In this document: in pieces, positions 44,664 through 53,131 of the stretch
How positions within the stretch are numbered: position 1 is the stretch's first letter
Layout of the letters: the number at the start of each line of letters is the position of its first letter
NCBI RefSeq assembly: GCF_000769115.1
Contig: NZ_JQZV01000008.1
Location: 5,414 to 69,413 of the forward strand
Source of the DNA: Porphyromonas canoris
GTDB taxonomy: Bacteria; Bacteroidota; Bacteroidia; Bacteroidales; Porphyromonadaceae
Reading direction: 5' to 3'
Length of the DNA stretch: 64,000 nucleotides
The notes under the pieces: model-generated
Databases searched by the model: none
The model's input: the letters and a program-made list of their open reading frames with translations, nothing else
What the model was told of the DNA's origin: nothing
Translations under genes and position numbers: made by a program

Positions 44664-44748
44664 TGTTCTGTATTCTTTGAGTGTAAATTTATTATAGGTC
44701 TTTCCTCTATCTGTACGGGCAGATAGACGGACTCTTCCAAGCGTTCTA

Positions 44749-45657
44749 TTATCTTGGGTACTGTCTCATGGTTTGTATTTTAGAACTCCACGGAGAATAG
44801 GCTTTCTTAGCCGGAGAGATAGTGATCCGACCGTCTTTTTCATAGCCTGACTCGAAGTGTTCATACATAGCCATCGCAATAGCTGCATAGACAGCGTCGT
44901 CCGCTTTTCCCTTACAAGGCGTTGGCTTGATGCCCGCATCCGACATGTCTTTGACATTTCTTCTTCCTTCCTGATTGCGAGTAAAAGATTTCCCCACAGG
45001 CTTAAACACAAGGAAGAAGACTATAAGTGCTAAAAATACTACTAACATAGATATTACTATTATTGCGACACCGTAAGGGTCATTGACCTTTAAGTTTTCC
45101 ACTTTAGTATTGGTGTCCAAAGTGACGTTATTGGTGTCCGGAGTTGTTTTTTTAAGTTCAGACCATCCGGGCTTGCCGTCTACCGTTCTTCCGTAACTGA
45201 TATCCGCTTTTTGTCCGGCAGGTATCATTATTTCGTCTATAAGAGTTTTGCCATCGGCGTCATAGAGGGCAAGATAGTTCGGTTGATCTGTTTTTAACGT
45301 AAAATTAACATGAAATGTCCCTTTTTCCGGAGAGTTATCAGCCCAGAAAAGAGTGTGCTGAAATGGAGCGATCTTTGTTTTTACGTCTCCTCTCGGAATA
45401 GGATATTTCTTAGGATTGCTTTGATCATCAGTCAGAAAGCAACCTCCTATGTTTACCGTTCCTGCGGAGTTGTTGTATATTTCTATCCAAGCACTCCTGT
45501 TGCCGTAACCGTCAATAAAGTTTGTTTCATTAACTACCAGCACTTCATTCAGACGCAGAGCTTTCACGCTCTGAGCCGATATAGTCAAAGGAAAGATAAA
45601 ACATAGGAGAAGGAGCGTACTCCTGATGAAAAGTTTATTCATCTTGCAAGAATTCAT
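44749..45657 (-). CDS. OadG-like subunit fused to a lamin-tail domain
   Basis: A 302-residue protein. A signal peptide (FIRSTLLLLCFIFPLTISAQ) precedes a lamin-tail-type domain (about 35-160) containing LRLNEVLVVNETNFIDGYGNRSAWIEIYNNSAG and GCFLTDDQSNPKKYPIP. A transmembrane helix (AIIVISMLVVFLALIVFFLVF, about 195-215) and a short cytoplasmic tail follow, with a conserved DDAVYAAIAMAMYEHFE block as in decarboxylase gamma subunits. Standard OadG proteins have only the helix and tail. The exported domain may anchor or position the pump. An alternative ATG lies five codons in. Confidence 0.8.
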   Translation of the reverse strand: MNSCKMNKLFIRSTLLLLCFIFPLTISAQSVKALRLNEVLVVNETNFIDGYGNRSAWIEIYNNSAGTVNIGGCFLTDDQSNPKKYPIPRGDVKTKIAPFQHTLFWADNSPEKGTFHVNFTLKTDQPNYLALYDADGKTLIDEIMIPAGQKADISYGRTVDGKPGWSELKKTTPDTNNVTLDTNTKVENLKVNDPYGVAIIVISMLVVFLALIVFFLVFKPVGKSFTRNQEGRRNVKDMSDAGIKPTPCKGKADDAVYAAIAMAMYEHFESGYEKDGRITISPAKKAYSPWSSKIQTMRQYPR

Positions 45658-45675
45658 GTCTGAAGATAGAGTACA

Positions 45676-47229
45676 TTATAGCGGAATGTTGTCGTGTTTC
45701 TTCGCCGGGTTGTACACTTTCTTTGTTTGAAGCTGCTTCAATGCTCTTACGATGCGGAAGCGAGTATTTGCAGGCTCGATAACATCGTCGATGTAACCGT
45801 AAGATGCAGCATTGTATGGGTTTGCAAATGCATTGCGATACTCTGCTTCTTTTTCTTGTGCAGCCAATGCCGGATCGCTTGCAGCAGCAACTTCTTTCGC
45901 AAAGATCACTTCAACAGCTCCCGATGGACCCATTACGGCAATTTCTGCAGAAGGCCAAGCGTAGTTGATGTCACCGCGCAAGTGTTTAGAACTCATTACG
46001 ATATAAGCACCACCATACGCTTTGCGAAGAATGATTGTAATCTTAGGCACGGTAGCTTCTCCGTAAGCATAAAGAATCTTTGCCCCGTGAGTGATGACGC
46101 CGTTGTACTCTTGACCGGTACCCGGAAGGAATCCAGGAACGTCCACAAGCGTAACAAGAGGAATATTGAAAGCATCGCAGAAGCGAACGAAACGAGCACC
46201 CTTGCGAGACGCGTTACAGTCCAAACTACCCGCCATCACCTTTGGTTGGTTGGCAATGATACCTACACTCTGACCGCCGAAGCGAGCAAAACCAACGATG
46301 ATATTCTGTGCGTAGTCTCTGTGTACTTCAAGAAACTCACCATTATCCACGATAGCACCGATCACGTCATACATATCGTATGCACGGTTAGGAGAGTCTG
46401 GAATGATGTGATTCAACGCATCTTCCATTCTGTTTACAGGGTCGGTGCATTCGATGGCCGGAGCATCCTCCATGTTGTTTTGCGGCATGAAGCTGAGAAG
46501 ATGGCGGATAAGATTTAGTCCTTCCTCTTCTGTATCCACTGCGAAGTGTGCCACGCCCGACTTGGTTGTGTGAACATCTGCTCCACCAAGCTCTTCTTGT
46601 GTTACATCTTCATACGTTACGGTCTTAACCACTTTAGGACCGGTAAGGAACATATAGCTTGTTCCACGGCACATGATATTGAAGTCGGTAAGAGCCGGAG
46701 AGTAAACCGCACCACCGGCACAAGGACCGAAGATGGCAGATATTTGAGGTACCACACCGGAAGCAAGGATATTGCGTTGGAATATCTCTGCATATCCTGC
46801 AAGAGCGTTTACGCCTTCTTGGATACGTGCACCGCCTGAGTCGTTAAGACCGATAACGGGAGCACCCATCTTCATAGCCATATCCATCACCTTACAGATC
46901 TTAGCGGCAAGCATTTCAGAGAGTGCACCGCCAAATACGGTAAAGTCTTGAGCAAAGATGTAAACCAGTCTGCCGTCTATTGTACCGGAGCCTACCACTA
47001 CACCATCACCGAGAAACTTTGTTTTATCTATACCAAAGTTCGAGCATCTGTGCTGTACGAACATATCGAACTCCTCGAAGCTTCCTTCATCCAAAAGGAG
47101 TGCTATACGTTCGCGAGCAGTATATTTTCCACGAGCATGCTGGCTTTCGATACGTTTTTCACCGCCGCCCAGGCGAGCTGTATTTCTTTTCTCGATAAGC
47201 TCTCTTATCTTGTCTAACTGAGTACTCAT
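45676..47229 (-). CDS. mmdA: Methylmalonyl-CoA decarboxylase, alpha subunit (carboxyltransferase)
   Basis: A 517-residue carboxyltransferase that moves the carboxyl group of methylmalonyl-CoA to biotin, giving propionyl-CoA. It belongs to the propionyl-CoA carboxylase beta family. Visible features are [31 protein letters not shown] (crotonase oxyanion region), [16 protein letters not shown], and in the second half [14 protein letters not shown] and [14 protein letters not shown]. Full length. It follows the epimerase gene by 63 bases and starts the pump genes. Confidence 0.96.
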   Translation of the reverse strand: MSTQLDKIRELIEKRNTARLGGGEKRIESQHARGKYTARERIALLLDEGSFEEFDMFVQHRCSNFGIDKTKFLGDGVVVGSGTIDGRLVYIFAQDFTVFGGALSEMLAAKICKVMDMAMKMGAPVIGLNDSGGARIQEGVNALAGYAEIFQRNILASGVVPQISAIFGPCAGGAVYSPALTDFNIMCRGTSYMFLTGPKVVKTVTYEDVTQEELGGADVHTTKSGVAHFAVDTEEEGLNLIRHLLSFMPQNNMEDAPAIECTDPVNRMEDALNHIIPDSPNRAYDMYDVIGAIVDNGEFLEVHRDYAQNIIVGFARFGGQSVGIIANQPKVMAGSLDCNASRKGARFVRFCDAFNIPLVTLVDVPGFLPGTGQEYNGVITHGAKILYAYGEATVPKITIILRKAYGGAYIVMSSKHLRGDINYAWPSAEIAVMGPSGAVEVIFAKEVAAASDPALAAQEKEAEYRNAFANPYNAASYGYIDDVIEPANTRFRIVRALKQLQTKKVYNPAKKHDNIPL

Positions 47230-47292
47230 TCTAAATTTCGTGTTTATTTTGTTTGTCTTTCTGATCTAAAAGTCTTGGCTCTTCGCGGAGTG

Positions 47293-47700
47293 TTATTCGC
47301 AAGAGCAGCAAAGCTCCGTAAGTACGCCTCTTGTACTTTTCGGGTGAAGGAATGCGATGTTTAGACCTTCTGCTCCTTTACGGGCTTTCTTGTCGATAAG
47401 CTGAACACCTTTTTCTTCCAAAAGTGGCAGCTCTGCATTCACATCGGCTACAGAGAATGCAATGTGGTGGATACCTTCTCCTTTTTTCTCTATGAACTTC
47501 GCAATAGTACTGTCTTCTGAGGTTGGTTCAAGAAGCTCTATCTTGGTTTGTCCTACCTTGAAGAAAGCGGTTTTTACTTTTTGGTCTTCTACTACTTCGA
47601 TGTTGTAGCACTTTAGACCCAAGACTCCCTCGTAGTATGGAAGAGAATCTTCGATGCTCTTAACGGCAATACCCAAGTGCTCAATGTGAGAAATATTCAT
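47293..47700 (-). CDS. mce: Methylmalonyl-CoA epimerase
   Basis: A 135-residue metal-dependent enzyme of the glyoxalase fold that interconverts R- and S-methylmalonyl-CoA, between the mutase and the decarboxylase in the succinate to propionate route. It starts MNISHIEHLGIAVKSIEDSLPYYEGVLG (first metal His), with KIELLEPTSEDSTIAKFIEKKGEGIHHIAFSV in the second module. Length is normal. It is the promoter-proximal gene of the mmd operon. The mutase genes are not in the window. Confidence 0.95.
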   Translation of the reverse strand: MNISHIEHLGIAVKSIEDSLPYYEGVLGLKCYNIEVVEDQKVKTAFFKVGQTKIELLEPTSEDSTIAKFIEKKGEGIHHIAFSVADVNAELPLLEEKGVQLIDKKARKGAEGLNIAFLHPKSTRGVLTELCCSCE

Positions 47701-47753
47701 AATGAAATGTATAAGTGTTTGTGTATAAATCTTGCTTACATTATTCTATTATG

Positions 47754-47784
47754 CAAATATAGAACATTATCTTTATTAGGACAA
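47754..47784 (-). promoter_or_regulatory. Promoter of the mce-mmd operon
   Basis: On the minus strand, TTG (47784-47782), a 20-base spacer, TATATTTG (47761-47754), 53 bases before the mce ATG. Confidence 0.78.
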
Positions 47785-47867
47785 TTTTTTAAGAGAGTCC
47801 GATTTTATTGGCAAATGTATCACTTTCAAGTCTTCTTCGCTGCTCTCCGTTCGGGGGAATAAAAGTC

Positions 47868-47911
47868 ATTCGGCGAGCCTCACACAGTTTATCAGGTGAG
47901 ACTCGCCGAAT
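47868..47911 (-). terminator. Terminator after tnaA
   Basis: ATTCGGCGAG-CCTCAC pairs with GTGAGA-CTCGCCGAAT with one mismatch, 40 bases past the tnaA stop. Confidence 0.8.
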
Positions 47912-47951
47912 ATTTCTTTCCGCTTATAAGTGTTTGATGAGCAGCTTCACG

Positions 47952-49328
47952 TTATAGCTTTTTAAGTTCTACTGTGAAGTGACGCATCACGGGTTGTTCA
48001 AAAGTTATCGCATATCCTTTTGTGATGCTTTCTCTGCGGTCATATACATTTTTCACTGCTGCGGCAATCACATCCATGTGGTTGTTTGTATATGTACGGC
48101 GAGGTATTGCAAGACGAAGCAGTTCAAGCTCCGGGTATCTGTTCTCTTTGGTTTCAGGATCCCGGTCTGCAAGGATGGCACCGATCTCCACACCGCGTAT
48201 TCCGGCTTCCAGATAGAGTTCCACTCCCAATGTTTGGGCTACGAACTCTTCGCGAGGCAGTTGAGGAAGGATCTTTTTGGCATCGAGGAAGATGGCGTGT
48301 CCGCCTGCCGGACGTTGATAAGGTATGCCATACTCATCGAGTTTTGCCGCAAGATATTGCACCTGACGTATTCTGGTGTCCAATGTATCGAATTGAGTGC
48401 CTTCGTCCAAGCCTACTGCCAAGGCAGCCATATCTCGTCCACTCATACCACCGTAGGTGATATATCCTTCGTTCATAATACAGAACATCTGGCATCTTTT
48501 CCATAGCTCTTCGTTCTTGAAAGCCACGAAACCGCCCATGTTTACGATAGCGTCTTTTTTGCTGGACATGGTCATCATGTCTGCATAAGAGAACATTTCG
48601 CGCACGATCTCTTTGATGCTCTTGTCCGCATAGCCCTCTTCTCTTGTCTTGATGAAGTAAGCATTTTCTGCAAAGCGTGCAGAGTCCAACAGCAATGGAA
48701 TATCATACTTGCGGCAGAGGTTGTGTACGTCGCGTATATTCTTCATAGATACGGGCTGACCGCCTGCCGTGTTGTTGGTTACCGTAAGTACCACGCAAGG
48801 GATCTTCTCTTTAGGGTTGTTTGCCAACACCTTTTCCAGCTTTTCCAAGTCTACTTCTCCCTTGAACGGAAGCTCAAGCTCTGTCTGTGCAGCCGCTGAG
48901 ATGGTACAGTCTACGGCATGAGCCTTGCGGTATTCTATATGACCTTTTGTGGTGTCAAAGTGAGAGTTGCCCGGAAGATAGTCGCCCTCTTTTACGATTG
49001 TAGAGAAAAGCACGTTCTCTGCTGCGCGTCCCTGGTGAGTAGGTAAGAAGTAAGGGAATCCGAGGATCTTTTCGATAGCTTCTTTCAGCTCGAAATAGCT
49101 TTCTGCTCCGGCATAGCTTTCGTCTCCCATCATCATGGCAGACCATTGGCGGTTGCTCATTGCTCCGGTGCCGGAGTCTGTCAGGAGGTCGATAAAAACG
49201 TGTTTGCTGCTTAGCTTGAAGAGGTTATACTTCGCCTCCTTGATCCATTGTTCACGCTCTTCACGAGTCGATCTGTGGATCGGCTCAACCATTTTGATGC
49301 GGTAAGATTCTGCAAATGGTATTTCCAT
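47952..49328 (-). CDS. tnaA: Tryptophanase
   Basis: A 458-residue PLP enzyme splitting tryptophan to indole, pyruvate and ammonia. PLP lysine is in SSKKDA (255-260); THQGR (97-101) and DSARFAENAYFIK (215-227) are conserved. Sequence blocks such as EPIHRSTREERE and AGIRGVEIGAIL fit tryptophanase better than the related tyrosine phenol-lyase. No TnaC-like leader peptide was found. It is monocistronic with its own terminator, and R1 copy D lies upstream. Confidence 0.92.
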   Translation of the reverse strand: MEIPFAESYRIKMVEPIHRSTREEREQWIKEAKYNLFKLSSKHVFIDLLTDSGTGAMSNRQWSAMMMGDESYAGAESYFELKEAIEKILGFPYFLPTHQGRAAENVLFSTIVKEGDYLPGNSHFDTTKGHIEYRKAHAVDCTISAAAQTELELPFKGEVDLEKLEKVLANNPKEKIPCVVLTVTNNTAGGQPVSMKNIRDVHNLCRKYDIPLLLDSARFAENAYFIKTREEGYADKSIKEIVREMFSYADMMTMSSKKDAIVNMGGFVAFKNEELWKRCQMFCIMNEGYITYGGMSGRDMAALAVGLDEGTQFDTLDTRIRQVQYLAAKLDEYGIPYQRPAGGHAIFLDAKKILPQLPREEFVAQTLGVELYLEAGIRGVEIGAILADRDPETKENRYPELELLRLAIPRRTYTNNHMDVIAAAVKNVYDRRESITKGYAITFEQPVMRHFTVELKKL

Positions 49329-49532
49329 AACTTTCTTGTGTTATATCGTTAAATATGGTACATAATTCAGTATTCGATTCCATTTCGGGAAGCTCTCTGT
49401 TTTCTCCGGTTTGGGTTGTGGTTTTTACCAAATCGGAGAGATCCGTTTCCAAAAATCGGGATAAATTTAGGGATTATTTTTTTGTCATGCAAACTCTGAA
49501 ATTTTGTTGAAAAATCAAAATTCGCCGACCCT

Positions 49533-50085
49533 TTCATTTTTATATATTCTATACCGAAAACGCTTCTCTTTTTCCCTCTCTCTATTTTGATCCGACACCT
49601 CATTTTTAGAGGGTAGGGGAATAGTTAAAATCACCTCATTTTATTAACACAAATTCCGATACCTGCTAAGCCAAAACGCTAAACGAGCATATTTTGTCGG
49701 CTTAACGTGTTTAATTTTTCAATGAACATGTTTAGTGATTTCATTAAACACGTTTACCGGATTCGATTAACGTGTTTAGAATTTTTGCTTACTCTGTTGA
49801 TAATTAGTGTTTTAATGGTTTTTGCCCTTTAATGTCGGTTTTTGGGGTGATTTTTGCATTAAGATCCATTCACACTCAATCCTTCATATTTTGAAGTTTG
49901 TTAACGCGAAAATGGCACCTGAAAGCGACCAAAGGGAGAAAAGTTCTCAAATTCAATAAATTCGTGAATCTGTTGGTTTATAGGTTTTTATCTCTTTTCT
50001 TAAGGCGTGGGCGCAATTTGAGGAGAAGATGCCCCGGTCGGAAAAAATGGCTTCATCTCCCTGTTTTTATATAAAAGTGCACTTT
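49533..50085 (+). repeat. Dispersed intergenic repeat R1, copy D (full length)
   Basis: A full forward copy, about 553 bases, in the 910-base gap between divergent tnaA and the lipoprotein peptidase gene. Motifs AACGTGTT 49704, AACATGTT 49725 (one change), AACACGTT 49747 and AACGTGTT 49769 keep the 21, 22 and 22 spacing of copies A and C. It starts CATTTTTATATATTC and ends TTTTTATATAAAAG. The rest of the gap shows no gene; 50086-50239 was not resolved further. Confidence 0.87.
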
Positions 50086-50239
50086 GCCGGAGCATCTTTC
50101 CCTTATGCCCTTTTTTCTTCTTAATAGTATTCGCTTTGTTCGTTCCCCTAAAACGTTTTATATTTACATGGATATTTTAATCTCTTTTTAGCGAAAGAGA
50201 TCTCCAAAGAAATAGTAGAACCAATTTAGTTAAGGACCT

Positions 50240-52306
50240 ATGAGACGATTAAATGCAATCTTGCTTGCGACTTTCGCTTTACTGCTTTCTGCTTGTGCCG
50301 GACAGAATAAGTGTGGCACGGATAAGTCGGAGGCGGCAACCTCTATCACTATGGAACAGATACAGAAAACGACAGACACCCTAAAGATGTTGCATGGGAA
50401 GTCCTCCTTGTTCAGAATAGAGCGTGGAGTCTCTCAAGTGGCAGCTTTGTGGCGTGCCGAAGATGGCACAGCCGAAGAGTTCGAGGCTTTTTGCCGCAAA
50501 ATGTTTGTGGCGAATGAGGCAGAACTCTCCAAGCTGTACGATACTCTGGAGCGCAACTTTGAAGTTATGATCGGACACTTTCATAAGATAGACTCTCACC
50601 TGAAACGCCCTTTGCACGTATCGGGACCTGCCACAACGGAGGTGGATATGCTCTTTGGCTACTACGATGTGTACTCACACCTGGATGACGATATGTTCTC
50701 CGGGAAGGTGGCATTCGTTACGGCACTCAACTTCCCATTCTATACGCTCGAAGAGAAGAGCCGTCTGGGAGAGAGCTGGAGCAGGAGAGAGTGGGCTTAT
50801 GCACGGATGGGAGACCGCTTTATCTCTCGCGTGCCGGCATCCATAAAGCAAGGGCAGTCCAAGGTTCTTACCGAGAACGACACCTATATAGCCGAATACA
50901 ATATCGTAATGGGCAACCTTGTGGACGAAAACGGGCAGAGACTCTTCCCCGAAGATATGAAGCTCATATCCCATTGGGGGTTGAGAGACGAGCTTAAATC
51001 CAACTACGCGAACAAAGAGCAAGGTCTCACCAAACAGCGGATGATCTACCAAGTGATGAAGCGAATAATAGATCAGACCCTGCCTGAAAACGTTGTGGGC
51101 AATGAAGAGCTGCTTTGGGAGCCTTACAGCAATAAGATCGTGGATGCTTCCGGAGCCGATGTGGCGGCGAAAAGTTCGGAAGACAGGCGTTATGTGGCAC
51201 TGCTCAACAATTTTCTTTCCTCAAAAGCTCTGGACCCTTACTTCCCTCACTATCCCACCCAGATAGACAGAGCCATAGATCGGGATATGGAGATTCCGCT
51301 GGCTGAGGTCAAATCGCTCTTCATCAGTCTGCTTACATCGCCCCAGGTGAGAGAGGTGGCATCCTTCATTGCAGAGCGACTCGGTCGTCCGTTGGAGCCT
51401 TTCGATATTTGGTACGACGGATTCAAACCTCGCGGAACCATGTCCGAAGATGAGCTTACAAAGATCACTTCCAAGCTCTATCCCAATCCGGATGCTCTCA
51501 AAGCAGATCTGCCTCATATCCTTGTAAAGCTCGGCTGGACACCGGAAGAGGCTGAACGCATCACGTCACTGATTGTGGTGGATCCTTCGAGAGGTGCCGG
51601 ACACGCCATGGGCTCTATGATGAGAGGCGATGTAGCCCGACTGCGTACAAGAATAGGGGAGAAAGGGATGGACTACAAAGGGTACAATATTGCCGTACAC
51701 GAGTTCGGACACAACGTCGAACAGACCATTTCGATGAACGATGTCGACTATTATATGCTCAACGGCGTTCCCAATACCGGCTTTACAGAGGCTCTTGCTT
51801 TCTTGTTTCAGCTGAAAGATCTTCAGCTGCTCGGATTGCAGACCATTTCGGAAGAGGATATGTACTATATGGCTCTCGATAAGTTTTGGAGCTGTTACGA
51901 GATCATGGGTGTGTCGCTCGTGGACATCGCCGTGTGGGAGTGGATGTATGCCAACCCCGAAGCCTCTCCGGCAGAACTCAAAGAGGCTTTCTTGAGGATC
52001 TCCAAAGAGGTTTGGAACAGCTACTATGCCGACATACTCGGAGGAAAAGACGAGACCCTGCTGGGAATTTATTCTCACATGTTGGTCTATCCGCTCTATT
52101 TGCCGAACTATTCCGTAGGGCATCTTATCAACTTCCAGATAGAGAAATACATGGGAGATAAGAACTTGGCAAAAGAGGTACAGCGGATGTTCTCTGTGGG
52201 ACGAATACTTCCGAACCATTGGATGAAGCATGCCGTGGGTGCTCCCATATCTACCGAACCGATCCTGACATCCACTTCGGAAGCCTTGCGTGTCTTGAGA
52301 AAATAA
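50240..52306 (+). CDS. Lipoprotein zinc peptidase, M3-like
   Basis: A 688-residue predicted lipoprotein. Signal peptide with lipobox LSAC (Cys19). The zinc motif HEFGH is at 487-491 and a probable third ligand Glu517 is in GFTEALAF, the gluzincin arrangement of M3 (oligopeptidase) enzymes with 30 residues between first His and Glu. The usual M3 sequence after the zinc site is not clearly present, so it could be a separate family. It would act at the inner or outer membrane on peptides, in line with the peptide-based metabolism of the genus. Confidence 0.75.
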   Translation: MRRLNAILLATFALLLSACAGQNKCGTDKSEAATSITMEQIQKTTDTLKMLHGKSSLFRIERGVSQVAALWRAEDGTAEEFEAFCRKMFVANEAELSKLYDTLERNFEVMIGHFHKIDSHLKRPLHVSGPATTEVDMLFGYYDVYSHLDDDMFSGKVAFVTALNFPFYTLEEKSRLGESWSRREWAYARMGDRFISRVPASIKQGQSKVLTENDTYIAEYNIVMGNLVDENGQRLFPEDMKLISHWGLRDELKSNYANKEQGLTKQRMIYQVMKRIIDQTLPENVVGNEELLWEPYSNKIVDASGADVAAKSSEDRRYVALLNNFLSSKALDPYFPHYPTQIDRAIDRDMEIPLAEVKSLFISLLTSPQVREVASFIAERLGRPLEPFDIWYDGFKPRGTMSEDELTKITSKLYPNPDALKADLPHILVKLGWTPEEAERITSLIVVDPSRGAGHAMGSMMRGDVARLRTRIGEKGMDYKGYNIAVHEFGHNVEQTISMNDVDYYMLNGVPNTGFTEALAFLFQLKDLQLLGLQTISEEDMYYMALDKFWSCYEIMGVSLVDIAVWEWMYANPEASPAELKEAFLRISKEVWNSYYADILGGKDETLLGIYSHMLVYPLYLPNYSVGHLINFQIEKYMGDKNLAKEVQRMFSVGRILPNHWMKHAVGAPISTEPILTSTSEALRVLRK

Positions 52307-52332
52307 ATCGGGACACCATAGGCTTTTTCCGC

Positions 52333-52340
52333 TATCTTTG
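52333..52340 (+). promoter_or_regulatory. Candidate -7 box of kdsB
   Basis: TATCTTTG 23 bases before the kdsB ATG. No TTG box at the normal distance. Confidence 0.45.
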
Positions 52341-52363
52341 CAGAGAGATCTTTAAGTATAGCA

Positions 52364-53131
52364 ATGTCGATGAAAACAATAGCAATCATTCCTGCCCGGA
52401 TAGGCTCTCAACGCCTGCCCCGTAAGCCGTTGAGACTGCTCGGAGAGCTGCCCATAGTGGTACATGTCTACAATCGTGCAAGTCGGTATGCGGATCTTGC
52501 CGTTGTCGCAACGGATTCTCAAGAGATTGTGGATGCCGTGGAGGCACACGGCGGAAAAGCCATCATGACCTCTCCGGACCATCAAAGCGGAACGGATCGT
52601 TGCCTCGAGGCGTACAGGAAGAGCGGATTTGTGGCGGATGTCATCATCAATGTGCAGGGGGATGAGCCTTTTGTTTCAAAAGAACACTTGGATCTGCTTC
52701 GCGGTGCATTTGAAGATGCACGGACGGATATAGCGACACTCTGCATAGATTTGGCTAAAGAGGGGGATGTCTCGGAGCTGGCAAAGAATCCGAATGTGGT
52801 GAAAGTGGTTAGGGATCTCTCCGATAATGCACTCTATTTCTCTCGCCTGCCGATTCCGTACTCCCGAAAAGATGAGGGAGGCATACCGGCAGATCTTTCC
52901 GGGGTTTACTACAAGCATCTTGGTATGTACGCTTACCGACCGGAAGCATTGGAAAAAGTCTGCGCACTTCCGCGCTCTCCATACGAGTGTATAGAGATGC
53001 TGGAGCAGCTCCGTTGGTTACAAAACGGCTTCCGGATAGTATGCAGAGAGACAAACATCCCGACTATCGGAATAGATACAGAGGAGGATCTTGAAACAGC
53101 ATGGAGGGTGTTGGCGGAAAATATAGGATAG
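52364..53131 (+). CDS. kdsB: CMP-KDO synthetase
   Basis: A 255-residue enzyme activating 3-deoxy-manno-octulosonate with CTP for lipopolysaccharide core synthesis. It starts MSMKTIAIIPARIGSQRLPRKPL (nucleotide-binding loop), with VVVATDSQEI-like LAVVATDSQEIVDAVEAHGG, TSPDHQSGTDR and INVQGDEPFV, which are KdsB motifs. A second ATG two codons in is equally possible. The end overlaps dnaG by 31 bases, so the two are co-expressed. Confidence 0.95.
   Translation: MSMKTIAIIPARIGSQRLPRKPLRLLGELPIVVHVYNRASRYADLAVVATDSQEIVDAVEAHGGKAIMTSPDHQSGTDRCLEAYRKSGFVADVIINVQGDEPFVSKEHLDLLRGAFEDARTDIATLCIDLAKEGDVSELAKNPNVVKVVRDLSDNALYFSRLPIPYSRKDEGGIPADLSGVYYKHLGMYAYRPEALEKVCALPRSPYECIEMLEQLRWLQNGFRIVCRETNIPTIGIDTEEDLETAWRVLAENIG

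Noticed and set aside
53101-53131. kdsB-dnaG overlap as an annotation error
   Set aside because: The next possible dnaG start would remove conserved residues before the zinc ribbon, so the overlap was kept.
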